Positions 50,308 through 59,003 are shown, counted from the first letter of the stretch. The stretch is 64,000 nt of DNA from VRUE01 sp963707965 (GCA_963707965.1 CAVPRR010000007.1:372001-436000); one strand, 5' to 3'. Notes: generated by a model not told the origin, from the letters alone. A program made the numbers and translations.

Positions 50308-51573
50308 ATGCGGCGCGAGCGCGACCGGGGGGACGACCAGGCGCTGTTCGGCTCGACCGCCTTCAGGCTGATCGCGATCGGCGGCGGAGTGCTGGCGTTC
50401 TTCGTCCTGGTGATCGTCGCGCCGCTGACCCTGTTCGAAGCGGCGGCGAGCAGCTGCGGCGGGGAAGAGGACGAAGCCGTTCCGATCCAGACCAATCACC
50501 GCTCCGATCCGGAGGACCTGAGTCAGACCCAGATCGAGATCCGCATCTACCTGGTCGGGCAGGTGATGAAGATGACCCCCCGTCAGATCGTCACCGCCTA
50601 TGACGTCGCCTACGTGGAGTCCACGATGACCAACATCCACGGCGGCGACTCGGACAGCACCGGTGTCTTCCAGCAGCGGAACTTCAGCCCCTGGACGGAC
50701 GGCGGGCGAAACCGCAACAACGTGATCGACGCCTCGATCTCCTTCTTCCTGCAGCTGCGGCGCCTCGACCGGGGCCAGGCGATCCCCGTCCTGGCCCAGG
50801 ATGTCCAGGTCTCGGCCTATCCCGAACGCTATTTCGAGTGGGTGGACGACGGGGTCAACACCTATAACCGGATCCATCGCCTGATCGGCTCGGCCGCCGG
50901 TGTGAAGAGCATCGAGAGCCTGCAGGGCGTGACGATCGGCGGTGGCGGCCTGGACTCGCTGAGCCTCGGCGCCGCCTGCAGCGGCCTGACGGCGACGGGC
51001 CCGGCCAACGTCAAGCGGGCGGTCACCGTGTACCAGCCTCGCTCCTACAAAACGCTGCCGGCGAACCTCTGGGCCGGCGGGGGCGAACCCGAGCAGGTGG
51101 ACACGCGGATCTGGGAAGACGCGGTCTGGGTGATGAGCACCTATCACCTCAAGGCCACGGCCTCGCGGGAGACCGGTCATCACACACACGGCGACGGCAC
51201 CGCGATCGACATGGTGCCTGCCGAGGGCAACTCACAGCAGATCTGGGACTCCACCGCGCGCCAGCTCGCACTCGATCTCGGCTGGACGCCCGGGTGCGCT
51301 GCAAACGGCCTCAACACCTCAGCCGGCGGCTTGTGCAACCTCGTGCCGGCGATCATCTTCGTCGGCTACAACGGCTACGACTCAAACCACGGCGACCCCC
51401 AGCACTCCTCCAGCCCCCATGTCCACGTCTCCTGGTACAGCAGCTGCTACGGCTGCGGCGGGGGAGCGCTGGTCCCGCCACGCGCCTGGGTGAAAGTCTT
51501 CCCCGTCGGCCCCGGAGCCGATACGGCGTCGCCGGTGTCGACCAGGACAGCAAGGCAGGGGGCGCGAGCATGA
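50308..51573 (+). CDS. Membrane-anchored transglycosylase / M15-like peptidase
   Basis: The 421-residue protein has a helix near residues 19-40, then a transglycosylase-like domain (about 73-150) with YDVAYVESTMTNIHGGDSDSTGVFQQRN, where the Glu and the GVFQQR turn are characteristic. The C-terminal domain has GHHTHGDGTAIDM (about 290-302) and PHVHVSWY (about 370-377), the H-x6-D and H-x-H zinc pattern of M15-like D-Ala-D-Ala peptidases. It would therefore cut peptidoglycan for channel assembly, like the hydrolase of the first locus but with a different second domain. Its stop overlaps the next ATG. Confidence 0.75.
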   Translation: MRRERDRGDDQALFGSTAFRLIAIGGGVLAFFVLVIVAPLTLFEAAASSCGGEEDEAVPIQTNHRSDPEDLSQTQIEIRIYLVGQVMKMTPRQIVTAYDVAYVESTMTNIHGGDSDSTGVFQQRNFSPWTDGGRNRNNVIDASISFFLQLRRLDRGQAIPVLAQDVQVSAYPERYFEWVDDGVNTYNRIHRLIGSAAGVKSIESLQGVTIGGGGLDSLSLGAACSGLTATGPANVKRAVTVYQPRSYKTLPANLWAGGGEPEQVDTRIWEDAVWVMSTYHLKATASRETGHHTHGDGTAIDMVPAEGNSQQIWDSTARQLALDLGWTPGCAANGLNTSAGGLCNLVPAIIFVGYNGYDSNHGDPQHSSSPHVHVSWYSSCYGCGGGALVPPRAWVKVFPVGPGADTASPVSTRTARQGARA

Positions 51574-52217
51574 AAGGGCACCAGCGTCGCGGTCGCCTGA
51601 GCGCCACAGGGCGCCAGCGCCGTGCGGGCCTCGCGCTTGCCGGCGTCTTCGCCGTGCTTGTCTCCGTCGGTGCTCTGGCGCTGGCCGTGGGAAATCGCCC
51701 GACCGGCGGCGATGGTCTCCTGCCCCCACCGCCCGAACGACGGATGTCCCCCGCGGCCCAGCCCGAACCGCGGCCAGCCCCTGGCAGCGCTGCGCACGGA
51801 TACAGCGAGAATGACCTCGGCGCTTCGCCGGCGCCGGGGGCGGCGAGGCTGGCCGGACCACCGGCATCTGTCGTGCGGCGCTTCGCGCAGGACTGGGCGA
51901 ACCGCGACACGGCGCTGAGCGCCGCAATCCGGCGGGAGATGGTGGGACTCAGCGCGGGCGCGTGGGCCAGCGCCGTCTTCCGGCAGGCGCGGCTCACCCT
52001 GCCGGCGATAGAAGGGGTCAGGGCCGAAGGCGGCCTGGTGATGATGAAACTCACCGCCGCCGCACCTCAGAGCAAGACGGCCCTGGTGGTGACCAGGGAG
52101 CGGCTGCTGAGTCCCGAGGGTGGGCTCTCCCCGCCCCGCTACGTCCTCTACCTCGCACGTCTTGATCGCATCGGACCGCGTGGCTACGCGATCACCGCCT
52201 GGGAACCGCAGCTATGA
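51570..52217 (+). CDS. Bitopic membrane protein, VirB8/TcpC-like fold suspected
   Basis: A 215-residue protein with a basic N-terminus, one helix (about residues 20-40), a Pro-rich linker, and an exterior domain beginning SVVRRFAQDWANRDTALS and ending in strands (MMKLTAAAPQSKTALVVTRER, PPRYVLYLARLDRIG). This is the layout of the small NTF2-like protein encoded at 26485. ATG 51570 overlaps the upstream stop (ATGA), and its own stop overlaps the next ATG. Channel scaffold role is inferred from position. Confidence 0.55.
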   Translation: MKGHQRRGRLSATGRQRRAGLALAGVFAVLVSVGALALAVGNRPTGGDGLLPPPPERRMSPAAQPEPRPAPGSAAHGYSENDLGASPAPGAARLAGPPASVVRRFAQDWANRDTALSAAIRREMVGLSAGAWASAVFRQARLTLPAIEGVRAEGGLVMMKLTAAAPQSKTALVVTRERLLSPEGGLSPPRYVLYLARLDRIGPRGYAITAWEPQL

Positions 52218-52966
52218 GCGCCGGCGCGAACACCGCCGCGCTGGGCGAGCCGGACGCACCCGCACGGCAGGAGCCAAGCGCCCCCCCGGCCCTGCTGGCC
52301 GTGTGCGGCATCGGCGGCGGTGCGGGGACCAGCACGCTCGCCTTTCTCACCGCGATGTACGTGCAGCGGGTTGCCTCGAAGCCAATCCTCCTCTGCGACA
52401 CAGGCGGCCCGGGTGCCTCGCTGGCCGTCCTGGCCGGGAAGGGCTCCCAGCTCTCGCTTCCCCAGGCCGCCACGGCGATCGCCGCCGATGCGCTTGGCGT
52501 ACCCCTGTTCGTGCCGCTCACCGCCAGGCTGCGACTGATCGGCCGTGAGCCCGACCTCGACGATCCTCCCGATCCCGAGGGGCTCGCCCGCCTCCTCTGC
52601 GACGCTCGCATCGCCCATCCGGTCACGATCGTCGACTGCGGCACGCTGCAGCGTCCGGTGGAGCGATCGATAGCCGAGCAGGCCTCCTCCATCCTCTGGG
52701 TCACGCAGGGATCCCCGGCGGGGGCCAGACGGGCCCAATCGGTGCTGAGGTCCCTCCCCCTGAGCGCAGACCGGGAGATCCTGGCCGTGTGCGCGAGGGA
52801 GGAGCGCAACACCGCGGTCGAGCACGAACTGATGAGCGCGGCCGACCTGCGCGGCGCTTCGCTGGTGTTCGTGCCGGCGCTGCCCGACGTGAATCAGGCC
52901 GGCATGGACGCAGCGCTGCAGACGGCGCAGGTCGCCCTCGAGGCAGTCCGGGTGCGGCTGACATGA
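52214..52966 (+). CDS. ParA/MinD-like protein with degenerate P-loop
   Basis: The 250-residue product follows the ParA/Soj fold: VCGIGGGAGTSTLAFLTAMY at the P-loop (about residues 30-50), ILLCDTGGPGASLA (Walker A-prime-like), TIVDCGTLQRPVERSIAEQASSILWVTQGSPAGARRAQ. The P-loop reads GGGAGTS, lacking both the signature Lys of KGGVGKT and the GK(T/S) lysine, so ATP hydrolysis as in ParA is doubtful. It resembles the Soj-family 'conjugation apparatus ATPases' seen in actinobacterial clusters. ATG overlaps the upstream stop. Confidence 0.68.
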   Translation: MSAGANTAALGEPDAPARQEPSAPPALLAVCGIGGGAGTSTLAFLTAMYVQRVASKPILLCDTGGPGASLAVLAGKGSQLSLPQAATAIAADALGVPLFVPLTARLRLIGREPDLDDPPDPEGLARLLCDARIAHPVTIVDCGTLQRPVERSIAEQASSILWVTQGSPAGARRAQSVLRSLPLSADREILAVCAREERNTAVEHELMSAADLRGASLVFVPALPDVNQAGMDAALQTAQVALEAVRVRLT

Positions 52967-53490
52967 ACGCCAGGCCACAACACGACGAGGGGCGCCTGCT
53001 CCTGCTCGCACTGGGCGCGCTGGGCGCCGGCACGGCGATCGGGGCCGCGGTCGGGGCGTCGCGGCTGGGGCTCGTCGTACCGCCCGCCAGCTCCGGCTCG
53101 CTGGGCGACGCGGCCGCGATCCTCGCAAACAACCTGGAGATCTGCGCGTTGCTGGCCGCGGCGACCCTGCTTCAGCCTCGTGGCGTCCCCACCCTTGCGC
53201 CCGGATTCCTTCCGCTCTGGCTGACGGACCTGACCGTTGGGCTGGTCGTCACCATCAACCTCGTCGCGGTCGGCGGCGTTGTCGGCGCGCTGGGCGTTCA
53301 CGCGCTGCTGCGGATGCTTCCGCACGCGCCATTCGAGCTCGGTGGCTATCTCATCGTGCTGGTCGCCTACCTGCGAGCCCGCCGGGGTGCGCTCGGGCGT
53401 CGCGAGGCGGTGCGCATGTTCGTCCTTGGTGGTGTCCTGCTCGCCTGCGGGGCACTGGTGGAGAGCTATGTCTCGGGAGCCCTGCTGTGA
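52963..53490 (+). CDS. SpoIIM-like/DUF95 polytopic membrane protein
   Basis: The 175-residue protein has four to five hydrophobic helices and the segment AAILANNLEICALLAAATLL (Asn-Asn in a membrane helix), followed by VTINLVAVGGVVGALGVHALLRMLPHAPFELGGYLIVL. NN followed later by PHAPFEL is typical of SpoIIM/DUF95 proteins (PHGxxEL). It is coupled to both neighbours by 4-nt overlaps. A role in the transfer machine is inferred from operon position only. Confidence 0.65.
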   Translation: MNARPQHDEGRLLLLALGALGAGTAIGAAVGASRLGLVVPPASSGSLGDAAAILANNLEICALLAAATLLQPRGVPTLAPGFLPLWLTDLTVGLVVTINLVAVGGVVGALGVHALLRMLPHAPFELGGYLIVLVAYLRARRGALGRREAVRMFVLGGVLLACGALVESYVSGALL

Positions 53491-54134
53491 AACCCCCGCT
53501 TCCCTCCCACCTGCGACGCCGCTGGATCTCCGCGTGGAGCACCCTGTTCGCTCGCTCGCTCGCCGTGGCGGGTCTGCTTCTCACAACCGTTCTCGCCGCG
53601 ACCGCGCATAACGGGCTGATGAGCCTGGCGTCCCTGACGGTCACCGCGGTCCTGGCGGTCTCCGTCGCACGGGCCCGCCACGCGACCCGCCGTGCCGGCG
53701 CTGCGCTTCGACTTCATCGCACCGTGGAGGAGGCGCTCGGCGTGCTTGCCTCGCGCGGCTGGCACCTCAAGCACAACGTGCGCTGGCCCGACGGGCCGGG
53801 CGACGGGCACCTGGCGATGATCCCGGCCGCAGACCTGGCCTTTGCGATCAAGGACTGTGTCGCCGGAGCCGACGACTTCGACCTCACGCAGACTCAGGAC
53901 TTTGCGACCGCATTGGGTCGAACCGGGCGCCCCTACGTCCCGATCTGCGTGGCCGCCGCCCGCGACGCGCTGTCCCTGACGGATCGCGGCGTCGTCTGCT
54001 GCACCCCAGATCGGCTGGCCGCCGAGTTGCTCGACGCAGAGAAGGCCTTCGGGGCCAGCCTGCTTGACGAGGAGCTTCACCGGCAGCTCCTCTACAGCCC
54101 GAGCTCGGCTGCCCCACTGACAGCGGAGGTGTAG
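53487..54134 (+). CDS. Membrane protein with nuclease-related (NERD-like) domain
   Basis: The 215-residue product has two N-terminal helices (about residues 24-62), then a domain with GWHLKHNVRWPDGPGDGHLAMIPAADLAFAIKDC, which follows the NERD pattern (G-D-IDH...VFVIEvK), with partial conservation of the acidic and Lys residues. It continues with RPYVPICVAAARD and a helical C-terminus. NERD domains are nuclease-related and found with DNA-processing proteins. It is directly upstream of the coupling-ATPase fusion. Activity cannot be assumed, because the acidic residues are only partly recognisable. Confidence 0.5.
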   Translation: MKPPLPSHLRRRWISAWSTLFARSLAVAGLLLTTVLAATAHNGLMSLASLTVTAVLAVSVARARHATRRAGAALRLHRTVEEALGVLASRGWHLKHNVRWPDGPGDGHLAMIPAADLAFAIKDCVAGADDFDLTQTQDFATALGRTGRPYVPICVAAARDALSLTDRGVVCCTPDRLAAELLDAEKAFGASLLDEELHRQLLYSPSSAAPLTAEV

Positions 54135-54138
54135 GGCC

Positions 54139-57100
54139 TTGATCGGGCGCCTGGTCATCGTGCTGGTCCTTGGCGTGACGGCCTTTGGTGTCCTGATTGG
54201 AGGCCTCTCGGCGATCCACAACTCCGTCAACCTCCCTGCAGGAACCCCTGCTGAATCGAGCTCCGGGGGTCAGTCGAGCTCCGAGCGTCAGTCGAGCTCC
54301 GAGCGTCAGTCGAACCCCGGGCATGGGGCCGGTGGTCGGACCGATTCCCGCCCTCAGCACGTGTTCCGGAATCAATCCACCGCCGACGGGACGGAAATGC
54401 ACCCATACGGTGCGAAATCGTCCCGTCGGCGCAACCCGCCAATCGACGGGACGGAAATGCACCCATACGGTGCGAAATCGTCCCGTCGATCTCCCACCCC
54501 TGACGGTGGGCCTGAAACGTCCGTATATGGGACGGAATCGGCCCGTCGGCATGAAGGTGGAGGGGGCTCCCGCGCTGCGGAAGCGGCTGGCACGAGCGCC
54601 GCGCCGAACCCGCTCGCCAGGCCCCTGGAGATGCTGTGGCTGGGGGCCCGCCTCGCCCTGCTGATCCCCCTTGGCGTTTGCGCGATCGCGGTGTGGACCC
54701 GTTGGTATGACCGCCGCCGCCGCCGCTATACGGTCTTCCAGCTCAAGGCATATCGCGACGAGGGCGTCTCGCTGGAGCAGCTGCGCTCGCTGATCAGCTC
54801 CTGGTCGAACCTGATGTTCGTGCGCAGCCGCCGCGTCCAGCGGTTCTTCTGGGGCGCTCCCACTCTCACCCTCAGGGTCTTCGCCACTCCCGAGCCACTC
54901 CGGTCCGATGACGACTCGGAGGCCGAGGCCTCCTCGGACGAGCACAGCCCCACCGAGGTGATGTGGCTGATCCAGATGCCACGGGATCCCATCCTCGAGA
55001 GGACGTTCAGCGAGGGCTTCGTCGATGCCTACAAGGACACGCGCCTGGAGCGGATCGACCGCAACCACCGCTGGTCGCGAGAGATCACCCGGCTGAGCCG
55101 CGAGGTCGTTCGCCTGAAGAAGGTGCGCCCGCTCCCCTTCACCCTGCTGGCGGCGGGTACCCGGAATGCCGGCGATTCGCTCGTCGAGGGATTTCAGGCA
55201 CCGCTCAGCGATCGGCTGGCTGCGTCTCTCAGTGCGCACCAGGAACCGGTCGAGCTGCAGATGGCGCTGACCGTCGTGCCCCGCCCATTCGATCGGCTCA
55301 TCCATTCCGTCAGCCGCAGGCAGGGTTCGACCTCGATGACGAGGAGCGTCATCGACGCCGCCGAGGGACAGAACATCGCGCAGGCCTCCGCCAGCGAGTC
55401 CCACTTCTTCGTCGACATGCGGGTGGCCGCCCGGCGCTACGAGGTGGCCCGTGACGTTGCCGCGAGCTTCTCGGGCGCCGCGGGAGGCGATACCCAGCTG
55501 CGCGAGCGCCGACCGGTGCTGCGCCGCTCTATATATAGAGAGCGCTTTCGCGACGGCACGTCCAACCCGCTGCCGAGCTGGCTGCACAGCGTCTACTCGG
55601 TCAGCGAGATCTCGCTGCTGTGGCAGATGCCCTCTCGCGACCTGAAGGGCGTGGCGATCGAGCGCACCAACATGCCCCGCATCCCAGCGCCGCCGGCGGT
55701 GTGGCGGCCGCGGGACCCCAACCTTGCGGTGCTCTATGACGTCGTCGGCACTCCGCTGGCGCCCAAGTACGGCGACCTCCCGATGAACATCGGGATCAGC
55801 GGCAACCAGGGAATGGGCAAGACGGCGCTCGAGGCGGCGGTCGTCTCGCTGGTCGCCCACAACCCGAACTTCGCGATGTTCCTCCTCGACCCCAAGGGCG
55901 ACCTGGCCGAGGCTGCGCTCTCGGCGATTCCCAGCGAGCGCCGGGTCCACTACATCGACTTTCACGCCCCCGAATGCGGGATCGACCCCTTCCTCGTCTC
56001 CGGGGGCCGCGACTTCGACGCGATCGTCGACGTCATCAACCAGGGAATGATCGACGTGTCGCGGACCGAGGACGACGAGTCCCAGATCCTCGCCTCCTCG
56101 CTCGATCTGCTGACCAACGCCAACCTTGCCACCCTCGCCACCACGGTTCCGTTCGGGATCCGTCCGACCCTCCACCACTTCGGTCAGTGGCTCTCCACCT
56201 CCGACGGTGCGATCGAGTGGCGCGAGTCGCTGATCGAGAAGGTGCTCAAGCGCCGGCCCGACATGCACGCCGTCACCACCGCCTACCTCGAGCTCCACTC
56301 GAACCTGCGAAAGGCGACCTCCGCCTTCGTGCAGCGCACCTCCGCCCCCTACAACAAGGTTCGCCGCCTGACCCGAGCCAACATCGACAAGGTCCTCCGC
56401 CATCCCAACGCGCTGGACATCGGCAAGATCATCCGCGACCGCGAGATCCTGATCGTCAACGGCCAGCAGATGGGAGACCGGTACACGGTGATGCGCTTCC
56501 TCGTGCAGATGATCTCTCACGAGCTGGGCAACCAGCAGGCGCTGCCCGAGGCGGAGAGGGTGCCGGTGTTCCTCGGCGTGGACGAGGTCCCGCCGCTGCT
56601 CACCCCCTACACCGCCGACATGATCGCCCAGCGCCGAAGTGCGGGGCTCTCGTTCATGGCGGCCTACCAGCACGACGCTCAGATCGAGAACGAGCGCGTC
56701 CTGGAGACGATGACGAGCCTGCTGCAGATCTGGTTCCAGCTTCGCTGCGGGATGACCGACGCGCGCAAGCGCGCGAACCTCTTCCAGGCCTCCTACGGGG
56801 ACAAATATGAAACCAAGCTGAGCAGCCTTCGCTCGTATCGCTTCGGCCCCGCCGCGCTGGCCAACCTGCCCCGCTACGGAGTCGCCGCAAAGATGGTCGT
56901 GGACGGGGAGCCGGTCAACGCGGCCGGCGCCTACACGAAGAAGATGGAGATCGATCCCAAGCGGATCGAGGAACACCTCTCGCGCCAGCGCGAGGCCGGC
57001 GGGTATGTCCCGCAGACGCTCCGCGCGCCAGACCTGCCCGGCCAGCAGCAGGCGGTGATCGCCGAGGCGGCGGTGAAGACCTTCGTCGAGCCCGCCGAGG

Positions 57101-58707
57101 ACGCCGACCTCTACGTCTGGCAGCGGGATAACGGGAACGGCCGGGCAGGGCAGGGCCCCAATGGCGAGGCAAGCCATCTGCTCACGTCGACACCGGGTCA
57201 ACCCGAGGAGCCGGCCCCGGTCGCTGAAGCTGCGCCGCCGCCTGCCAGCGAGAGTGCGCCGCCGCCCGTCATCGAGGCCGTACCACCAGCCGACAACGCC
57301 TCGCCTCCCGCCACCGAGACTGTGCCGCCTCCGGTTCCCGACGAGGCGCCGACGGCCATCGAGCTACCGTCACCCACCGCCGAGGAGCGTGACCTCGATG
57401 CCGCGGTGGTCGCCGCCGCCGCCGCGGGGGGGAACCCGGTCGAGGCCGCCCGTGAGGTCCGCAAGCGCCAGTCCGCGGTCGGACCCCTGGGGAAGCCCAT
57501 GCGGGTGGAGACGAGTCGCCTCCTGGAGGACCTCGATGACTTCGAGCAGCTCGACGACACCCAGAAGGCCAAGCGCCTGGAGGCCAAGGTCGACCTTCCG
57601 GTTCGCTCCGGCCCGGCCCTGGAGGCTCGCGCCAAGGCACTCGCCTCCGGCCCGGACCTGAAGGAGGAGTATGCGCGCGCCCTCCGCTGGATCTACGAGT
57701 TCAACTACATGACAAGCCAGCAGCTGGCGCTGGTCATGGACATCAGCCTCTCGACGGTGTCGCGCCGGGCCAAACGCCTACTCGAACAGGGACTGATCCG
57801 CGGTCTCACCTTCCGCAAGCACGGTGGGCGGAAGCGCGTCTGGCACCTCACCGACTTTGGCCATCGAGTCGGCCAGCACTTCCACACCCGCCGGGGCTCG
57901 ATCCTCCCGGCCGATCCGGACTGGCGCGAGCGCAGCGCCGACGCCGCCATGGGCATCGGACACGACCTCCACATCATCGCCTATGTCCTTCAACTCGCCA
58001 GGTTGATCGACGGCCCGGGCGATGCGCTGGCATCCAGCACGGGGCTCATCGTCGACGTCAAGGGTTCGCGGGGCGCGACGCTCGACCCACCGGAGGAGTA
58101 CGACGGCCGCAAGCGGGTTCCGCTGACGCCGCAGCTCCTCGCGAGCCTGGAACCCGACATGGTCCTCGACACGCCCTTCGAGCTCGACGGCTTCCGCTCG
58201 CTCGTCCCCGATGCCGCGGTGTTCCTCCAGGACCACCGCGGAGGCGACGGCAAGGCCCGCAACCAGATCCTGCTCGAGCTGGACCGCTCCGGACACCGCC
58301 AGAAGCTGGTCGGGAAGCTCCGCCGCTACGACGCCTTCTACGCAGCCTGGGCCCAGCGCCATCCACAGACGCGGCGCCGCCTTCCGGTGATCCTGTTCGT
58401 CGCCAAGGACGAAGCAACGCTGCGCCGTCAGCTGGCTATCGCCGACCAGGTGCTCTGCATCCGGCGCGGCACCTCCCGGACGCCGCCCGCCGAGTGGCCA
58501 GCACCCCCTTCCCGCCGCCGCATCTTCTTTGCGCTCGAGCGCGACCTGCACCAGGGAACGCTGCGCTCCTACAGGCTCCCCGAGCAGCCGCCGGCGATCC
58601 GCGAGGCCGGCGCACGGAACGACAACGACCGCGAAGCCGCCCGCCGCTTCACGCCGGAGAGCATCGACCTGCTCCCGGCTCGCTTCCTGTTTGAGCGCCG
58701 TTCATAG
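54139..58707 (+). CDS. Coupling ATPase (TraG/VirD4-like) fused to a replication-relaxation domain
   Basis: A 1522-residue fusion. Helix one (about 5-25), a Ser/Gly-rich linker containing palindrome-encoded repeats (about 82-137), helix two (about 161-185), a large membrane-proximal region, then a T4SS motor with Walker A GNQGMGKTAL (about 554-563), LLDPKGDLAEA, Walker B VPVFLGVDEVPPLL (about 808-820) and FMAAYQHDAQIEN. A Pro/Ala/Glu-rich linker (about 1023-1081) leads to a winged helix (about 1174-1245, MTSQQLALVMDISLSTVSRRAKRLLEQGLIRG) and a nuclease-like C-terminus (PDAAVFLQD, NQILLELDRSGHRQKLVGKLRRY), as in replication-relaxation (PF13814-type) proteins. So one chain couples DNA processing to export. 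TTG 54139 follows a GGAGG site. Confidence 0.82.
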   Translation: MIGRLVIVLVLGVTAFGVLIGGLSAIHNSVNLPAGTPAESSSGGQSSSERQSSSERQSNPGHGAGGRTDSRPQHVFRNQSTADGTEMHPYGAKSSRRRNPPIDGTEMHPYGAKSSRRSPTPDGGPETSVYGTESARRHEGGGGSRAAEAAGTSAAPNPLARPLEMLWLGARLALLIPLGVCAIAVWTRWYDRRRRRYTVFQLKAYRDEGVSLEQLRSLISSWSNLMFVRSRRVQRFFWGAPTLTLRVFATPEPLRSDDDSEAEASSDEHSPTEVMWLIQMPRDPILERTFSEGFVDAYKDTRLERIDRNHRWSREITRLSREVVRLKKVRPLPFTLLAAGTRNAGDSLVEGFQAPLSDRLAASLSAHQEPVELQMALTVVPRPFDRLIHSVSRRQGSTSMTRSVIDAAEGQNIAQASASESHFFVDMRVAARRYEVARDVAASFSGAAGGDTQLRERRPVLRRSIYRERFRDGTSNPLPSWLHSVYSVSEISLLWQMPSRDLKGVAIERTNMPRIPAPPAVWRPRDPNLAVLYDVVGTPLAPKYGDLPMNIGISGNQGMGKTALEAAVVSLVAHNPNFAMFLLDPKGDLAEAALSAIPSERRVHYIDFHAPECGIDPFLVSGGRDFDAIVDVINQGMIDVSRTEDDESQILASSLDLLTNANLATLATTVPFGIRPTLHHFGQWLSTSDGAIEWRESLIEKVLKRRPDMHAVTTAYLELHSNLRKATSAFVQRTSAPYNKVRRLTRANIDKVLRHPNALDIGKIIRDREILIVNGQQMGDRYTVMRFLVQMISHELGNQQALPEAERVPVFLGVDEVPPLLTPYTADMIAQRRSAGLSFMAAYQHDAQIENERVLETMTSLLQIWFQLRCGMTDARKRANLFQASYGDKYETKLSSLRSYRFGPAALANLPRYGVAAKMVVDGEPVNAAGAYTKKMEIDPKRIEEHLSRQREAGGYVPQTLRAPDLPGQQQAVIAEAAVKTFVEPAEDADLYVWQRDNGNGRAGQGPNGEASHLLTSTPGQPEEPAPVAEAAPPPASESAPPPVIEAVPPADNASPPATETVPPPVPDEAPTAIELPSPTAEERDLDAAVVAAAAAGGNPVEAAREVRKRQSAVGPLGKPMRVETSRLLEDLDDFEQLDDTQKAKRLEAKVDLPVRSGPALEARAKALASGPDLKEEYARALRWIYEFNYMTSQQLALVMDISLSTVSRRAKRLLEQGLIRGLTFRKHGGRKRVWHLTDFGHRVGQHFHTRRGSILPADPDWRERSADAAMGIGHDLHIIAYVLQLARLIDGPGDALASSTGLIVDVKGSRGATLDPPEEYDGRKRVPLTPQLLASLEPDMVLDTPFELDGFRSLVPDAAVFLQDHRGGDGKARNQILLELDRSGHRQKLVGKLRRYDAFYAAWAQRHPQTRRRLPVILFVAKDEATLRRQLAIADQVLCIRRGTSRTPPAEWPAPPSRRRIFFALERDLHQGTLRSYRLPEQPPAIREAGARNDNDREAARRFTPESIDLLPARFLFERRS
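54384..54548 (+). repeat. REP-like palindromes E, F and degenerate G inside the coupling-ATPase gene
   Basis: Copies E (54384-54428) and F (54444-54488) match copies A and C, again exactly 60 nt apart. A third, divergent palindrome G (54501-54548) has TATA in its loop and arms CGTCC/GGACG. They are translated as DGTEMHPYGAKSSRR twice (20-residue period) and a related DGGPETSVYGTESARR once, within the linker between the two membrane helices. Confidence 0.9.
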
Positions 58708-58875
58708 GCGTTCGGCTCAAAGAGACGTTCGCGCGGCGCGATTGGGTGTTTGCGGGGCGCGAATAGGCGTCTGAAATTGGAAATCGCAACCCTGCAATCG
58801 AAGTGGTGGTTGCCTGCCATTTCTGCAATTGGAGCGGCCATTGCCCACCTTTCCGATTGCGCGACCGCAGTCAGT

Positions 58876-58899
58876 AATTTGGCTTTGGCAAGCCAAATT
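58876..58899. other. Perfect 10-bp inverted repeat, candidate oriT or operator
   Basis: AATTTGGCTT and AAGCCAAATT are exact inverse complements separated by TGGC. AT-rich, in an otherwise high-GC region, directly downstream of the replication-relaxation fusion gene. There is no T-tract typical of a terminator, and it is followed by TCGCGTGTGCGG. Candidate nick or relaxosome binding site, or an operator; not proven. Confidence 0.45.
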
Positions 58900-58975
58900 T
58901 CGCGTGTGCGGAGGGGCAGCCAAGGCGCCGACGGCTCCAGAAGCGGCACCTCATACCCGATGCGCGGCAGCACGC

Positions 58976-59003
58976 TTGACTGTGCCCCGCTTCGCGCTAT
59001 TCT
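58976..59003 (+). promoter_or_regulatory. Putative sigma-70-like promoter for the accessory tail
   Basis: TTGACT (58976-58981) and TATTCT (58998-59003) are separated by 16 nt. It is placed 275 nt upstream of the next ATG, so it would give a long leader of about 268 nt. Start of transcription would be near 59010. Confidence 0.4.

Noticed and set aside
53884..57201. Long minus-strand frame opposite the coupling-ATPase gene
   Set aside because: GC-driven shadow frame; low-complexity translation and no motif.
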